Assembly (NCBI RefSeq): GCF_030269125.1
Contig: NZ_BSSM01000003.1
Span: forward strand, 1-64,000
Direction of reading: 5' to 3'
Length of the DNA: 64,000 nt
From: Streptomyces hygroscopicus subsp. hygroscopicus
Lineage (GTDB): Bacteria > Actinomycetota > Actinomycetes > Streptomycetales > Streptomycetaceae
The translations under genes and the position numbers were made by a program. Shown here piece after piece: positions 8,821 to 17,047 of this stretch (positions are counted from its first letter, which is position 1; every line of letters begins with the position of its first letter). The notes under the pieces are model-generated. The model was not told the DNA's origin and searched no databases. It saw only the letters and a list, made by a program, of their open reading frames with translations.

Positions 8821-9540
8821 ATGACCAGAACCGCTCCGCAGCCAGCGTCCGCGCCGACCCCCGACGAGAGGTGTGACACGGGCGGCGAGGACATCCTGTC
8901 CTTGCCCGACACCCCGCTGGCCCGCGCCGCGCTGAGCCTCGCGATGGGTGCTGAACCGGTGTCCATCGCCAACCACAGCATCCGCAGCTACCTGTTCGCC
9001 CGGCTGGTGGCCCGCACCCTCGGGATGGCCGCCGGGTGTGATCACGATGAACGGTTGCTCTTCCTCGCCTGTGTGCTCCATGACCTCGGGCTGGCGCCGG
9101 AGGGGGAACACACCCAGCGGTTCGAGGTGGTGGGCGCCGACCGGGCGGCGGAGTTCCTCACCGCACAGGGGCTGCCCGCCGCCGAGGTGGATGCCGTGTG
9201 GGAGGCCATCGCCCTGCACACCACGCCCCAGATCGCAGAACGCCGCGGTGCGCTGAGCCTGCTCCTGCGGGAGGGGATCTGCGTCGACTTCGGGGGCGTG
9301 ATCGGCCCCGGAACCGTCCCGGACGCCGTGACCGAAGAGGAGGCCCGCGCCATCCACGAGGCCTATCCCCGTCTGTCGATGGTCAGCTCGATCGTGGAGG
9401 CGATGGCGACCCAGGCGGCCAGGCACCCCGCGAACGGGCCGCGCTACTCCGTCGGCGGAGAACTGCTCCGCGAGCGCGGCAACCCGCCTCGACGGACCCG
9501 CATGGAAGAGGCCGCGCTCGCCTCCCGATGGGGCAGCTGA
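8821..9540 (+). CDS. HD-domain hydrolase
   Basis: 239 residues. The metal-binding HD pattern is visible: His52 in ANHSIRSY, His87-Asp88 in CVLHDLG, and a later His in IALHTTPQ. This spacing matches the small HD proteins related to cyanamide hydratase and other single-domain phosphohydrolase-like enzymes. It is the first gene of a cassette with RidA and SnoaL-like genes, divergent from a GlxA-type regulator. A nitrile- or cyanamide-like, or imine-generating, substrate would fit a RidA partner, but that is inference. Confidence 0.75.
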   Translation: MTRTAPQPASAPTPDERCDTGGEDILSLPDTPLARAALSLAMGAEPVSIANHSIRSYLFARLVARTLGMAAGCDHDERLLFLACVLHDLGLAPEGEHTQRFEVVGADRAAEFLTAQGLPAAEVDAVWEAIALHTTPQIAERRGALSLLLREGICVDFGGVIGPGTVPDAVTEEEARAIHEAYPRLSMVSSIVEAMATQAARHPANGPRYSVGGELLRERGNPPRRTRMEEAALASRWGS

Positions 9541-9609
9541 CCCGAACCCGCACCGACCGCCGCGGGCGGAATCCCCGCAACCCGTCTACGACATAAGGAC
9601 CACCCCCCA

Positions 9610-10035
9610 GTGAGCACGTACACCGTCACCATCCCGGAGGACTCCGAGGTCTTCGGAGCGACGACCGGAGGGTTCGCCCGGTTCGAGTACTCGGCCGCGG
9701 TCCGCGCCCGCGGCCTGCTCTTCATCGCGGGCCAGGTCGGGTACCGGCCCGACGGGAGCCTGCCTGAGACCATCGAGGAACAGACCGAGTGGGTGCTGCG
9801 CCGCACCGAGGAGGTCCTTCGGATCGAGGGGCTGGCCATGTCCGACCTCGTCGAGGTCGTCAGCTACCACCCGGACATGCAGGAGCACCTGACGGGCTTC
9901 CTGGAGACGAAGAAGCGCTTCGTCAAGGAGCCGTTTCCCGCCTGGTCGATGATCGGGGTCAGCGGGCTGGCCCGGCCCGGGTTCCTCCTGGAGGTGCGGG
10001 CCGTCGCCGCCTACCCGGACAGTGACGCACGGTAG
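9610..10035 (+). CDS. RidA/YjgF-family enamine/imine deaminase
   Basis: 141 residues beginning with GTG 9610. The sequence LLFIAGQVGYRPDGSLPETI, then VLRIEGLAMSDLVEVVSYH and FPAWSMIGVSGLARPGFLLE, follows the YjgF/RidA fold order. The usual catalytic Arg (in the R-P-G or R-G-A context near the end) appears as ARPGF. RidA proteins hydrolyse reactive enamines and imines released by PLP enzymes or amine oxidases, and subfamily members act in catabolic pathways. It is 69 bp downstream of the HD gene and probably cotranscribed with it. Confidence 0.85.
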   Translation: MSTYTVTIPEDSEVFGATTGGFARFEYSAAVRARGLLFIAGQVGYRPDGSLPETIEEQTEWVLRRTEEVLRIEGLAMSDLVEVVSYHPDMQEHLTGFLETKKRFVKEPFPAWSMIGVSGLARPGFLLEVRAVAAYPDSDAR

Positions 10036-10188
10036 CCGCCCGTATCGGGCGGTCACCACCGCTCGCCCCTTCGACGGGAGCACCAAGGCATGCCGCCGGC
10101 CTCGCGGGCCCATCGCCACCACGAGCCGCGGTGAACCCGGTCGGCAAACCGGCCCGCTCCCGCTGGTCTCGCACATCAAGGAGTAGCC

Positions 10189-10611
10189 ATGACCACATCC
10201 GCTCAGCAACGCACCGCCTTCGAGTCCCTCCTTGCGTGCGTGGACGGCCGCGCAGGCAAGGACGCCGTCGCTTCGTGCCTCGCCGAGAAGGTGGTGCTGA
10301 ACAGCCCAATCCTCGATGAGCCGGTCACCGGCCGCGACGCCGTCGCCGAAGTTCTGCAGGCCGTCTACGCGCTGGGCGACCTCACCACGGAGGAAGTTCT
10401 CAGCGGCGAGGCCCACCAGTCCGCATTCTTCCGGCTGCAGATCGAGGACACCGTGGTCCACGGGATGGACTACGCCCGGTTCGACACGGACGGCAGGATC
10501 ATCGAACTGTCCGTGCTCTGGCGTCCGTTGCCGTCTGCTGTCGAGATGCAGGGGAATATCGCGCATGTCCTCGGCATGCAGCCGTGGGAGCTGCACACGA
10601 AGGGCGAATGA
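10189..10611 (+). CDS. SnoaL-like / NTF2-fold protein
   Basis: 140 residues. The pattern of an N-terminal helix (TAFESLLACVDGRAGKDAV), a hydrophobic core strand (VVLNSPILDEPVTGRDAV) and closing strands (ARFDTDGRIIELSVLWRPL) is typical of the SnoaL-like NTF2 superfamily, which includes small cyclases, isomerases and binding proteins. An AAGGAG ribosome site precedes ATG 10189. It sits in line with the HD and RidA genes and may be the third gene of that operon, although the 150-bp gap could hold its own promoter. Confidence 0.7.
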   Translation: MTTSAQQRTAFESLLACVDGRAGKDAVASCLAEKVVLNSPILDEPVTGRDAVAEVLQAVYALGDLTTEEVLSGEAHQSAFFRLQIEDTVVHGMDYARFDTDGRIIELSVLWRPLPSAVEMQGNIAHVLGMQPWELHTKGE

Positions 10612-10626
10612 CGATGAGGGCCGTGA

Positions 10627-10765
10627 CCTGGTGGGGGCGCACGAGAACGTCGCGGCGATGCTGGACGACATCGCGGAGGTGGACGGCGGCCGCGGCACAA
10701 GGGTCGCCTTTGACGACTTCCTGACCGGCGTCGAGGACTTCGGCGCCCGGATCCCTGACCCGTGA
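10627..10765 (+). pseudogene. C-terminal scrap, possibly of a luciferase-like flavin monooxygenase
   Basis: The frame encodes VGAHENVAAMLDDIAEVDGG followed by RVAFDDFLTGVEDFGARIPD and stop. The FDDF...GVEDFG ending resembles the tail of LLM-class (RutA/DszA-like) flavin monooxygenases. Only the last ~45 residues remain, so it is a relic directly after the SnoaL-like gene. The identification rests on a short motif. Confidence 0.35.
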
Positions 10766-10874
10766 CCCGTGACCCGTTGCTGTCCGACACGTACAGCCCG
10801 AGCGCGCTATATCGTTCGGCGCTGAGCACGTTCATCTGAACGTCGCGGGACCTCCACCCGTAGGCCGACAAACG

Positions 10875-11180
10875 TCAGTCCGCAGCAGCGAAGAGGGAGT
10901 CCTGTGTGGCCTGGAAGCGGTAGGGCTCGGTTCCGGTCCGGATCAGCGTGCAGCGGAAAGTGATCCGGTCGGCGATGGCCACCGTTATCTCGACCTCACG
11001 ATCCGAATCTCGCTGGTGTGCAGCAGTTTCATGTCGTGGACGAAGAAGTGATGCGCGAACACCGGGATGCGCCGGCTCGTGACCCGCTGGATCCCGCACG
11101 GGTGTGCGAGCAGCGCTGACGCCAAGAGGTCGCGCAGATGGGCGCGGGGCGCCCCGTCAGCGAAGCCAGCACAGATCTTG
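10875..11180 (-). pseudogene. 3' remnant of an unrecognised gene
   Basis: One frame ends with VEITVAIADRITFRCTLIRT and QATQDSLFAAAD at 10875. Upstream of about 11005 the plausible protein is in another frame (RRIPVFAHHFFVHDMKLLHT). The two join naturally if one base is changed. The beginning of the gene is not found. No family recognised. Confidence 0.35.
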
Positions 11181-11339
11181 GTGATCCTGGAGTTGCAACG
11201 CTCGGTGAGCACCGGGGATATCTGCGCTGTACTGCCATCGTGGCTGATCGAGCCGCTCTGGGACCAATCTGCCGCGCTGTTTCCTGGGCATCCAGCGGAC
11301 GACACGACCCGCTGGCTGCCATCGCCAGCGACCGGACCG

Positions 11340-12035
11340 CTACCAGACGACCGGGCCGGACTTGTCGAAGAAGCCGCCGGTCGGGCCGTCGGCGCCGATC
11401 GAGGCCATGCGGACGACGATCTCCGCGCCCTCTTCGATGGTTTGGGTGCCCTGGTGGCCGTTGAGGTCGGTGGCGGTGTAGCCGGGGTCGACGGCGTTGA
11501 ACCGGACGGTGGGGAACGCCTTGGCGTACTGCGAGGTGACCATGACCAGCGCGGTCTTGGACGAGTTGTAGTCCAGCAGTGTCACCTGGAACTCCACCCG
11601 GCTCGGGTCGGCGCATGCCGCCAGCGAGCCCAGACCGCTGCTGACGTTGACGACGACCGGGGCGTCGCTTGCTTCCAACAGCGGCAGGAAGGCGTGCGTG
11701 ACCCGCACGACGCCGAAGACGTTCGTGTCGTACGTGGTCAGCATGTCGGCCCCGGTGACCTCGCCGACCGGCTTGCGCGCGCCCACGATCCCGGCATTGT
11801 TGACCAGGACGTCGAGACGGCCCGCGTGCGCGCGGAGGAATTCGGCTGCAGACTTCACAGAATCCTCCTCGGTGACATCGAGTTGAACGAAGCGGGCGCC
11901 GAGCATCTCGGCCGCCGTTCGACCGCGGTGGGCATCGCGTGCCCCGACATAGACGGTGTGCCCGGCCTCGATCAGACGACGAGCCGCCTCGAAACCGAGG
12001 CCCTTGTTCGCTCCAGTGATCAATGTGGTGGTCAT
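11340..12035 (-). CDS. short-chain dehydrogenase/reductase
   Basis: 231 residues starting at ATG 12035. The Rossmann signature TGANKGLG is at the N-terminus, followed by LDVLVNNAGI, the NVSSG strand, and an active-site YNSSK in place of the more common YxxSK (Tyr-Asn-Ser-Ser-Lys keeps Tyr and Lys four apart). The coenzyme is likely NADP(H). It is divergent from a MmyB-like XRE regulator, an arrangement common in Streptomyces where the regulator controls the SDR. Substrate unknown. Confidence 0.9.
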   Translation of the reverse strand: MTTTLITGANKGLGFEAARRLIEAGHTVYVGARDAHRGRTAAEMLGARFVQLDVTEEDSVKSAAEFLRAHAGRLDVLVNNAGIVGARKPVGEVTGADMLTTYDTNVFGVVRVTHAFLPLLEASDAPVVVNVSSGLGSLAACADPSRVEFQVTLLDYNSSKTALVMVTSQYAKAFPTVRFNAVDPGYTATDLNGHQGTQTIEEGAEIVVRMASIGADGPTGGFFDKSGPVVW

Positions 12036-12169
12036 GTGCTCACTCCGGTGATCGGTGGGTCGGTGATGTCTCCACCGTCGGCGCACCGCAGACGAACAGG
12101 CAGTGCCCGCCTCAGCCAGTGGACCAGCAGTACCAGGCTGTCCAGGCGCGGCGGCGCGATACTGGGACG

Positions 12170-13027
12170 GTGAGCAGATCCAGGGAACTGGGCAGAGCCC
12201 TGCATGGCTGGCGGGACCGGATCGCCCCTGCCACGGTCGGACTGCCCGCGGGCGGGACACGTCGTGCCGCCGGACTGCGCCGCGAGGAACTGGCCCAGCT
12301 CGCCGGCCTCTCGGTGGACTACATCACCCGCCTGGAACAGGGCCGGGCCACTTCCCCGTCGGCGCAGGTCCTGTCCGCGCTGGCCCGTGCCCTGCGGCTG
12401 TCGGCAGCCGAGCGCGAATACCTGTACCTCCTCGGCGGCCAGCCGGCGCCGGGTCCCGGGCAACTGTCGGCCCACGTCCCACCGGGGGTCCGAAGGCTGC
12501 TCGACCAGCTGGACGGCTCACCGCTGAGCGTGCATGACGCCGCCTGGAACCTGATTCTGTGGAACCCCTTGTGGGCGGCCCTGTTCGGAGACCTGTCCGC
12601 GCTGCGCGGACGCGAGCGGAACATCGTCTGGCGGCACTTCGCCGGTCTGCCCAGCCGGGTCAGCCACACCCCCGAGCAGGAGGCCCTGTTCGAGGCGGCC
12701 GTGGTCGGAGATCTCCGGGCGGCGACCGCCCGCTACCCCGCCGATGCCGGCCTGCGCTCCCTGATCAAAGACCTGCGGGGGGTCAGCACCGACTTCGTAC
12801 GCCTGTGGGACACGGGCGTCGTGGGCGTCCATGAGTCGGACACCAAGACCGTCCATCACCCCGATGTCGGCGCAATCACCTTCGACTGTGACGTGCTGAC
12901 GGCTCCCGGCAGCGATCTGCGCATCGTCGCCTATACCGCCGCTCCTGGCAGCGACGCCGCCGACCGGCTCGGGCTCCTCAGCGTCATCGGTATCCAGACC
13001 ATGACCGAAGACGGCACCCCGGGATAG
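12170..13027 (+). CDS. XRE-family transcriptional regulator with MmyB-like ligand domain
   Basis: 285 residues from GTG 12170. The HTH (LRREELAQLAGLSVDYITRL, then EQGRATSPSAQVLSALARAL) is at residues ~30-85. The C-terminal half has the MmyB-like pattern SVHDAAWNLILWNPLWAALF and a GERNIVW-like stretch (RERNIVWRHFAG), a PAS-like fold thought to bind a small hydrophobic ligand. It is divergent from an SDR gene with about 135 bp between starts and probably represses it. Confidence 0.85.
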   Translation: MSRSRELGRALHGWRDRIAPATVGLPAGGTRRAAGLRREELAQLAGLSVDYITRLEQGRATSPSAQVLSALARALRLSAAEREYLYLLGGQPAPGPGQLSAHVPPGVRRLLDQLDGSPLSVHDAAWNLILWNPLWAALFGDLSALRGRERNIVWRHFAGLPSRVSHTPEQEALFEAAVVGDLRAATARYPADAGLRSLIKDLRGVSTDFVRLWDTGVVGVHESDTKTVHHPDVGAITFDCDVLTAPGSDLRIVAYTAAPGSDAADRLGLLSVIGIQTMTEDGTPG

Positions 13028-13164
13028 CAGTCGGCGGACGCACTCGACCCCCATGGCCCGCAGCCCGGCGTACCGACCACCGACGACCTCTCGCCGCCAA
13101 CGCCGACGAGGGGTCCCCAGACTGGCGCGCTCTGATCGGCAGCGGATCGGGCGATCGTCCCAGC

Positions 13165-13684
13165 GGTGGGTGGTCCTATGCCCCTCGAATCAGGCTACGA
13201 ACGGTGATGATGGTGTCGGCCAGGTCGAAGAGGGCGTCGATGGCAGTCGCCCGGCGCTCGTAGCAGCGGGCGAGGCGGTAGAAGGCGTTCTGCCAGGCGT
13301 GGGTCCTTCGACATGCCACCTCTGACTTGCCTGGATCGGTGCTCTCTCGCCCTTGTGCGCGATGCGGCCGTGCAGGCCACGCTCGTCGAGCAGGGCGCGG
13401 GTCTTGCCAGAGTCGTAGCAGGCGTCCAGGTGCACGGTGACGTCGTCCGGCAGAAGTCCCAGGTCGTCCAGACAGTCCAGAGCCGAGGCGAGGAGCGGGG
13501 AGTCGTGACGGTTGGCTCCGGCCAGCACGCGGCCCAGCCGAATTCCGTAACCATCCGTCATGCCTGAGCGTTTGAGCCCCTGTTTGCCACGGTCGACATG
13601 TGAACGTCCGGCGACCTCACCGCCCCCTGGTGCCTTGGTGACGTAGCCATCGACGGCGATCCGGTCGAGCACGAGGTGCACCAC
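13165..13684 (-). pseudogene. IS5-family transposase fragment, frameshifted
   Basis: The N-terminal piece starts inside the protein (HLVLDRIAVDGYVTKAPGGG), continues through KRSGMTDGYGIRLGRVLAGA and HDSPLLASALDCLDDLGLLP to a DDE-type segment VHLDACYDSGKTRALL. Near 13312 the frame changes; the remaining readable tail (AFYRLARCYERRATAIDA, then DTIITVRSLIRG) is in another frame. The front third of the transposase is absent at the border with the TetR gene. Confidence 0.7.
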
Positions 13685-13709
13685 CGCGCCGATCCGCGCT
13701 GACGCTAAG

Positions 13710-14306
13710 TCAGCTCGGTGCCGGGGCGGTCTGGGTGAGGCCGGCGAGCAGCAGGTCGATCATGCGGCGGGCCTGGTAGTCGGGGAAAGTTTCGACTCCG
13801 ATGCACAGGTTGCCGATGGCGAGCATGAAGTCGTAGGCCCGTACGTCGGCCCGTGTGCAGCCGGCGGAGGCAGAGGCTTTCAACAGCTGGTCGAGCACGG
13901 GCAGCAGGCGTTCGACGAACTCGTTGTGCAGGGCCTCGAATCCGGCCTGGTCCGAGTGCAGCGCCTCGGCGAGGCCGTGCTTGGTGACCAGGAAGTCGGC
14001 GAACCGGTGAACCCACCGCCGCAAGACCTCATAGGGCGTGTCGGCGGCAGCGGGATTGTCGGCGGCAACGGCGAGCGCGTCGAGCTGGTGTCGGAAGACC
14101 GCGACCACCAAGTCCGCCCGGGTGGGGAAGTGGCGGTAGATGGTGCCCATGCCGAGGCCCGATTCGGCGGCGATCTCCCGCACGGGAGCGTCGATCCCCA
14201 TACGGACGAACACGGCCGCGGCCGCGTCCAGGAGTTTCTGCTCGTTTCGGCGGACGTCGGATCGCTGGCGGCCTGAAGGCGCTGGCGGCGTGTCGGCCGT
14301 GGACAT
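13710..14306 (-). CDS. TetR-family repressor, probable regulator of the 14-24 kb regulon
   Basis: 198 residues starting at ATG 14306 (MSTADTPPAPSGRQ). The TetR HTH is clear: APVREIAAESGLGMGTIYRH followed by FPTRADLV. The C-terminal ligand/dimer domain is intact and ends DLLLAGLTQTAPAPS. Upstream are two 15-bp palindromes (14331-14345, 14356-14370) that recur as pairs in front of the cyclase and hydrolase operons at 20 and 21 kb. That makes this protein the best candidate to bind all of them. A short divergent remnant of the same hydrolase operon lies just beyond the palindromes. Confidence 0.85.
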   Translation of the reverse strand: MSTADTPPAPSGRQRSDVRRNEQKLLDAAAAVFVRMGIDAPVREIAAESGLGMGTIYRHFPTRADLVVAVFRHQLDALAVAADNPAAADTPYEVLRRWVHRFADFLVTKHGLAEALHSDQAGFEALHNEFVERLLPVLDQLLKASASAGCTRADVRAYDFMLAIGNLCIGVETFPDYQARRMIDLLLAGLTQTAPAPS

Positions 14307-14330
14307 CGTGAGCATCTCCCAGTTGCAAAT

Positions 14331-14370
14331 CGGAGCGCTGCTCCGTATCGTGATCCGGAGCGGTGCTCCG
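14331..14370. promoter_or_regulatory. paired TetR operators, locus 1
   Basis: CGGAGCGCTGCTCCG (14331-14345) and CGGAGCGGTGCTCCG (14356-14370) are 15-bp palindromes whose starts are 25 bp apart. They lie between the TetR gene and the divergent operon remnant. The stretch CCGTATCGTGATCCGGAGCG between and across the sites is nearly the same as at 19.7 kb. Confidence 0.75.
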
Positions 14371-14377
14371 ATTGCCA

Positions 14378-14755
14378 ATGATGCCAGACACCGCACAGCA
14401 CGGCCCACTGGGCTTGTCCGAGAAGGGGCATTCACTCACCAGTGACACCACGTCGGCCGCCGGCGGCAACGGCTTCACCACCCCGGTGGTCTCTGTCAGC
14501 CCGATCGCGCTGGCCGCCCCGGACCGCGGCCAGGACCTGCAGGTACGGGTCACGGCGCCGACGACCGACCGCAATCTGCCCGTCGTCGTCTTCTCCGACC
14601 CGGCGCGGGTCACCTTCCCCGACGTCCTGCGGGTCCGGCACGAGGCGGACGGCATCCCGCAGATCGAGCCCGCCTGGCTTTCCGACCACCTCATGCCGCT
14701 CGGCGGCGACCCGAACGGGCCCCGCCGAGCGGCAGAACACCGCCGTCACCGGTGA
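14378..14755 (+). pseudogene. deleted paralogue: hydrolase N-terminus fused to flavin monooxygenase N-terminus
   Basis: The open frame encodes PDRGQDLQVRVTAPTTDRNL then PVVVFSD, matching the start of the hydrolase at 21261 (PGRGQDLQVRVTAPTTGSGL). It then passes without a stop into DVLRVRHEADGIPQIEPAWL and DHLMPLGGDPNGP, matching the start of the monooxygenase at 22190. About 800 bp that separate these two points in the intact operon are gone. After GGDPNGP the similarity ends and the frame soon stops. It is thus a relic of a second operon copy, divergent from the TetR gene and downstream of the same operator pair. Confidence 0.8.
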
Positions 14756-14908
14756 AACGAGCGCAATCCGGGCCGAGCGGCGGACACCCTCGGCGGAGGC
14801 CCGTCGGCATCGTCGCGATCACGTTGTTCTCACCGGATTCCCGGTGGGGTGCGGTGCCGGGTCGTGTCCGGAGCAGGACGATCTGCGGCTCCGCTCACGT
14901 GCCGCGGG

Positions 14909-15347
14909 TCAGGGCCGGTCGCCCACGAGAGCGAGGGCGCGCGTCTCGGGAACTCCCAGCATCAGCAGGCTCGTGATCGTCGCCGCTCGGGCGCCATGGG
15001 CCCCGTTCGACCGGTCGCTGTCCGCGATGGCGAACACGACGCCGTAGGCGACCTGGCTCAGAAGGCCCGCCGGCAGGTGCTGTGCGAACACGCCGCCGTC
15101 CTGGCCCCGTCTCACGAGGTCGGCGAGGAGTTCGTCGACCGGCCCGAGCAGACCGTGGATCGCCTCCCCGTACTCGCCACGGCGCAGCGCCAACAGCACT
15201 CGGTACCGGTGCGCCACCGGCCAGACGCGGGCGACGAATTCGACCCATGTCGCGTCCGCTTCCGCGCCGGAGGCGTCGACTTCGTCGAGTACGGCCGTCA
15301 TCTCGGCCACGGCCCGTTCCGTGAGTGTCCGGACCAGGTCGAGGCCA
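14909..15347 (-). pseudogene. C-terminal domain of a TetR-family regulator
   Basis: The frame reads LDLVRTLTERAVAEMTAVLD, then FVARVWPVAHRYRVLLALRR, SQVAYGVVFAIADSDRSNGA and stops at 14909. This is a typical all-helical TetR ligand domain. The DNA-binding half is missing, and the fragment is joined near 15347 to the broken end of an SDR-like gene on the same strand but in another frame. It cannot act as a regulator. Confidence 0.55.
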
Positions 15348-15798
15348 GGGCCAGTGTCGCCGTCTCGGAGCCGATGCGGGCCGCGCCGGGCGAGGTCGGG
15401 TCCGGCGCCTCGCGCTCGGTGACGAGGGAGCCGGATGCGAGCGTCATTGTCGGGAACGCCACGACGAGAGGTCCGCCGGTGGCCGCGAGGACGGACCCGA
15501 ACGTGTCGATCGCCTTGCGGTCCGCACCCGCCCCCGCCGCCGCGAACCGGCCGGTGATCCCGCGCGGGCTGCCGCCCAGCAGGATCCCGAGCCTGGTGCC
15601 GAACGGCATGTGCCCCATGCCGTGCAGGTAAGCCAGGTGGATCACACCGTCCGCCTGGGCCGCGCCCTTCCGCAGGCTGTCGAGGTCCGCCAGGCTGCCC
15701 CGGTGCACCGCGGCGCCCGCCGCCGCCAGCCTCGCGGCACCGTCGTCCGTGCGGGCCATGCCGAGCACCTCGTGCCCGTTGTCCAGCAGGTCCTTCAC
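15348..15798 (-). pseudogene. NAD(P)-binding epimerase/SDR-like gene lacking both ends
   Basis: The translation LLDNGHEVLGMARTDDGAAR, then HRGSLADLDSLRKGAAQADG and VIHLAY matches the segment after the first Rossmann strand of the intact SDR at 59653 (VLALARSDGSAQ... RGDLADLDVLRSGAAQCDGV). The first ~15 residues with the TGGxGxxG motif are missing, as is the C-terminal half. Downstream it runs into a TetR fragment. Together with the TetR scrap at 15834 it forms a damaged copy of the TetR/SDR pair found intact at 59-60.5 kb. Confidence 0.7.
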
Positions 15799-15833
15799 GA
15801 GGGGCGCCCGCGGTCAAGGCCGCCGCCTCTGGG

Positions 15834-16142
15834 ATGAACATCGCGGCTGCCGTTCTGCAACTGCGCCGCGACGAGGCGCGGGATCGGCGAAAACTGATAA
15901 ACACCACCCCTGAACTGCGCGAACGCGAACTGATGGCGTTCGCCTCGGTCGCCAAGACCGTCACCGACGCGCTGAGCGAACGCGGGACCGAGGAGCGTGT
16001 CGCGCGCGTGACCGCGGAGGCCGCGCTCGCCGCGTTCAGGGTCGCGTTCGAGTACTGGGGCGAGCACCCGGACCGGGAGCTGCCCCAACTCGTCGACGAG
16101 ACACTCGACGAGCTCAAGCGGGTATTCGGCTCCGACGCCTAG
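15834..16142 (+). pseudogene. C-terminal half of a TetR-family regulator
   Basis: 102 residues: LINTTPELRERELMAFASVA, then RGTEERVARVTAEAALAAFR and VAFEYWGEHPDRELPQLVDE. This resembles the C-terminal domain of the intact TetR at 58986-59564 (TELQERDALKSVGLAAAMTA ... AELGVLAFKRGYAQW). The HTH half is missing. It is divergent from the SDR fragment, the same relative arrangement as the intact pair, so one deletion could have removed the promoter and both 5' ends. Confidence 0.65.
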
Positions 16143-16338
16143 GAGCGGGATCCGGCGTTCCGCCGGTCTTGTGATCGCTCCTTGTCGCGTCATGAGGGCA
16201 TCGCCGCCGGTCAGGCGCTCGGGGTTCGGCCGGGTTATGGCATGAGCACGGCGTATGCCGCATCCGGGCGATCTCGACAGAGGGACGAGCCCCCGCTCCC
16301 GAACAGCAGCAGCTCTTCATGGAGCGACTTCAGCGCTC

Positions 16339-16353
16339 TAGACGACCGGTCTA
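16339..16353. promoter_or_regulatory. TetR operator upstream of its own gene
   Basis: TAGACGACCGGTCTA has perfect TAGAC/GTCTA arms around GACCG and ends 21 bp before the ATG of the TetR gene. A closely related palindrome precedes the amidase gene. Confidence 0.65.
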
Positions 16354-16374
16354 ATCTGTTGCTACGGTCTACAC

Positions 16375-16962
16375 ATGTCAGTCACCAAGGTGGAGACGCG
16401 CCAGAGCCTCCTGGAGGCCGCCCGACGGATCGTGGCCGCGAAGGGCTACGCCGCAGTCGGCATCAATGAGGTCCTCGCCGCGGCCGGTGTCCCAAAGGGG
16501 TCGTTCTACCACTACTTCGCCTCCAAGGACGCCTTCGGCGAGGCGATGATGAAGAGCTACTTCGACGACTACCTCGCGACCATGGACGGCATCCTCGCCG
16601 ACAAGGGCAAGAGCTCCGCCGAGCACCTGATGAGCTACTGGCAGCGGTTCTACGACACGCAGGCCGCGGACGACTGCCAGGGCGGATGCCTGGTCGTCAA
16701 GCTCGGCGCGGAGGTTTCCGACCTCTCCGAAGTGATGAGAGCGGCGACGAAAGCCGGGACCACCGCGATCGTCGACCGCCTGGAGCAGATGATCAGCGAC
16801 GGCATCACGGACGGGTCCGTGTCCGTCGGCGAAAGCCCTCGCATGACGGCCGAGGCTCTCTACGACCTGTGGCTCGGGGCGAGCATGATGGCGAAGATTC
16901 ATCGCAGTGCGCACCATCTCGACCGGGCCATGACTGTCACTCGCCAGGTCCTCCACACCTGA
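16375..16962 (+). CDS. TetR-family repressor (NemR/AcuR-like) of the amidase gene
   Basis: 195 residues. The HTH (GYAAVGINEVLAAAGVPKGS, then FYHYFASKDAF) and the later GGCLVVKLGAEVSDLSEVMR are characteristic of the TetR subfamily that includes NemR and AcuR, where a cysteine in the GGC motif can react with electrophiles. Its own promoter and the amidase promoter share a TAGAC...GTCTA palindrome, so it probably represses itself and the amidase. The amidase follows 85 bp downstream on the same strand. Confidence 0.85.
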   Translation: MSVTKVETRQSLLEAARRIVAAKGYAAVGINEVLAAAGVPKGSFYHYFASKDAFGEAMMKSYFDDYLATMDGILADKGKSSAEHLMSYWQRFYDTQAADDCQGGCLVVKLGAEVSDLSEVMRAATKAGTTAIVDRLEQMISDGITDGSVSVGESPRMTAEALYDLWLGASMMAKIHRSAHHLDRAMTVTRQVLHT

Positions 16963-17017
16963 CAAGCCCCCTACCGCCTGCGACGCACCGGTCCAAGCGG
17001 CGGGTCCCATCGACTAG

Positions 17018-17029
17018 TAGACCGGTCTA
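17018..17029. promoter_or_regulatory. TetR operator before the amidase
   Basis: TAGACCGGTCTA is a perfect 12-bp palindrome, 18 bp upstream of the GTG start and just before the AGGAGG ribosome site. It shares its arms with the site at 16339. Confidence 0.7.
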
Positions 17030-17047
17030 AAACAGGAGGCCATCACC

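Noticed and set aside
10753..10777. Three tandem copies of TGACCCG
   Set aside because: Too short and simple to support a function; probably slippage after the gene remnant.
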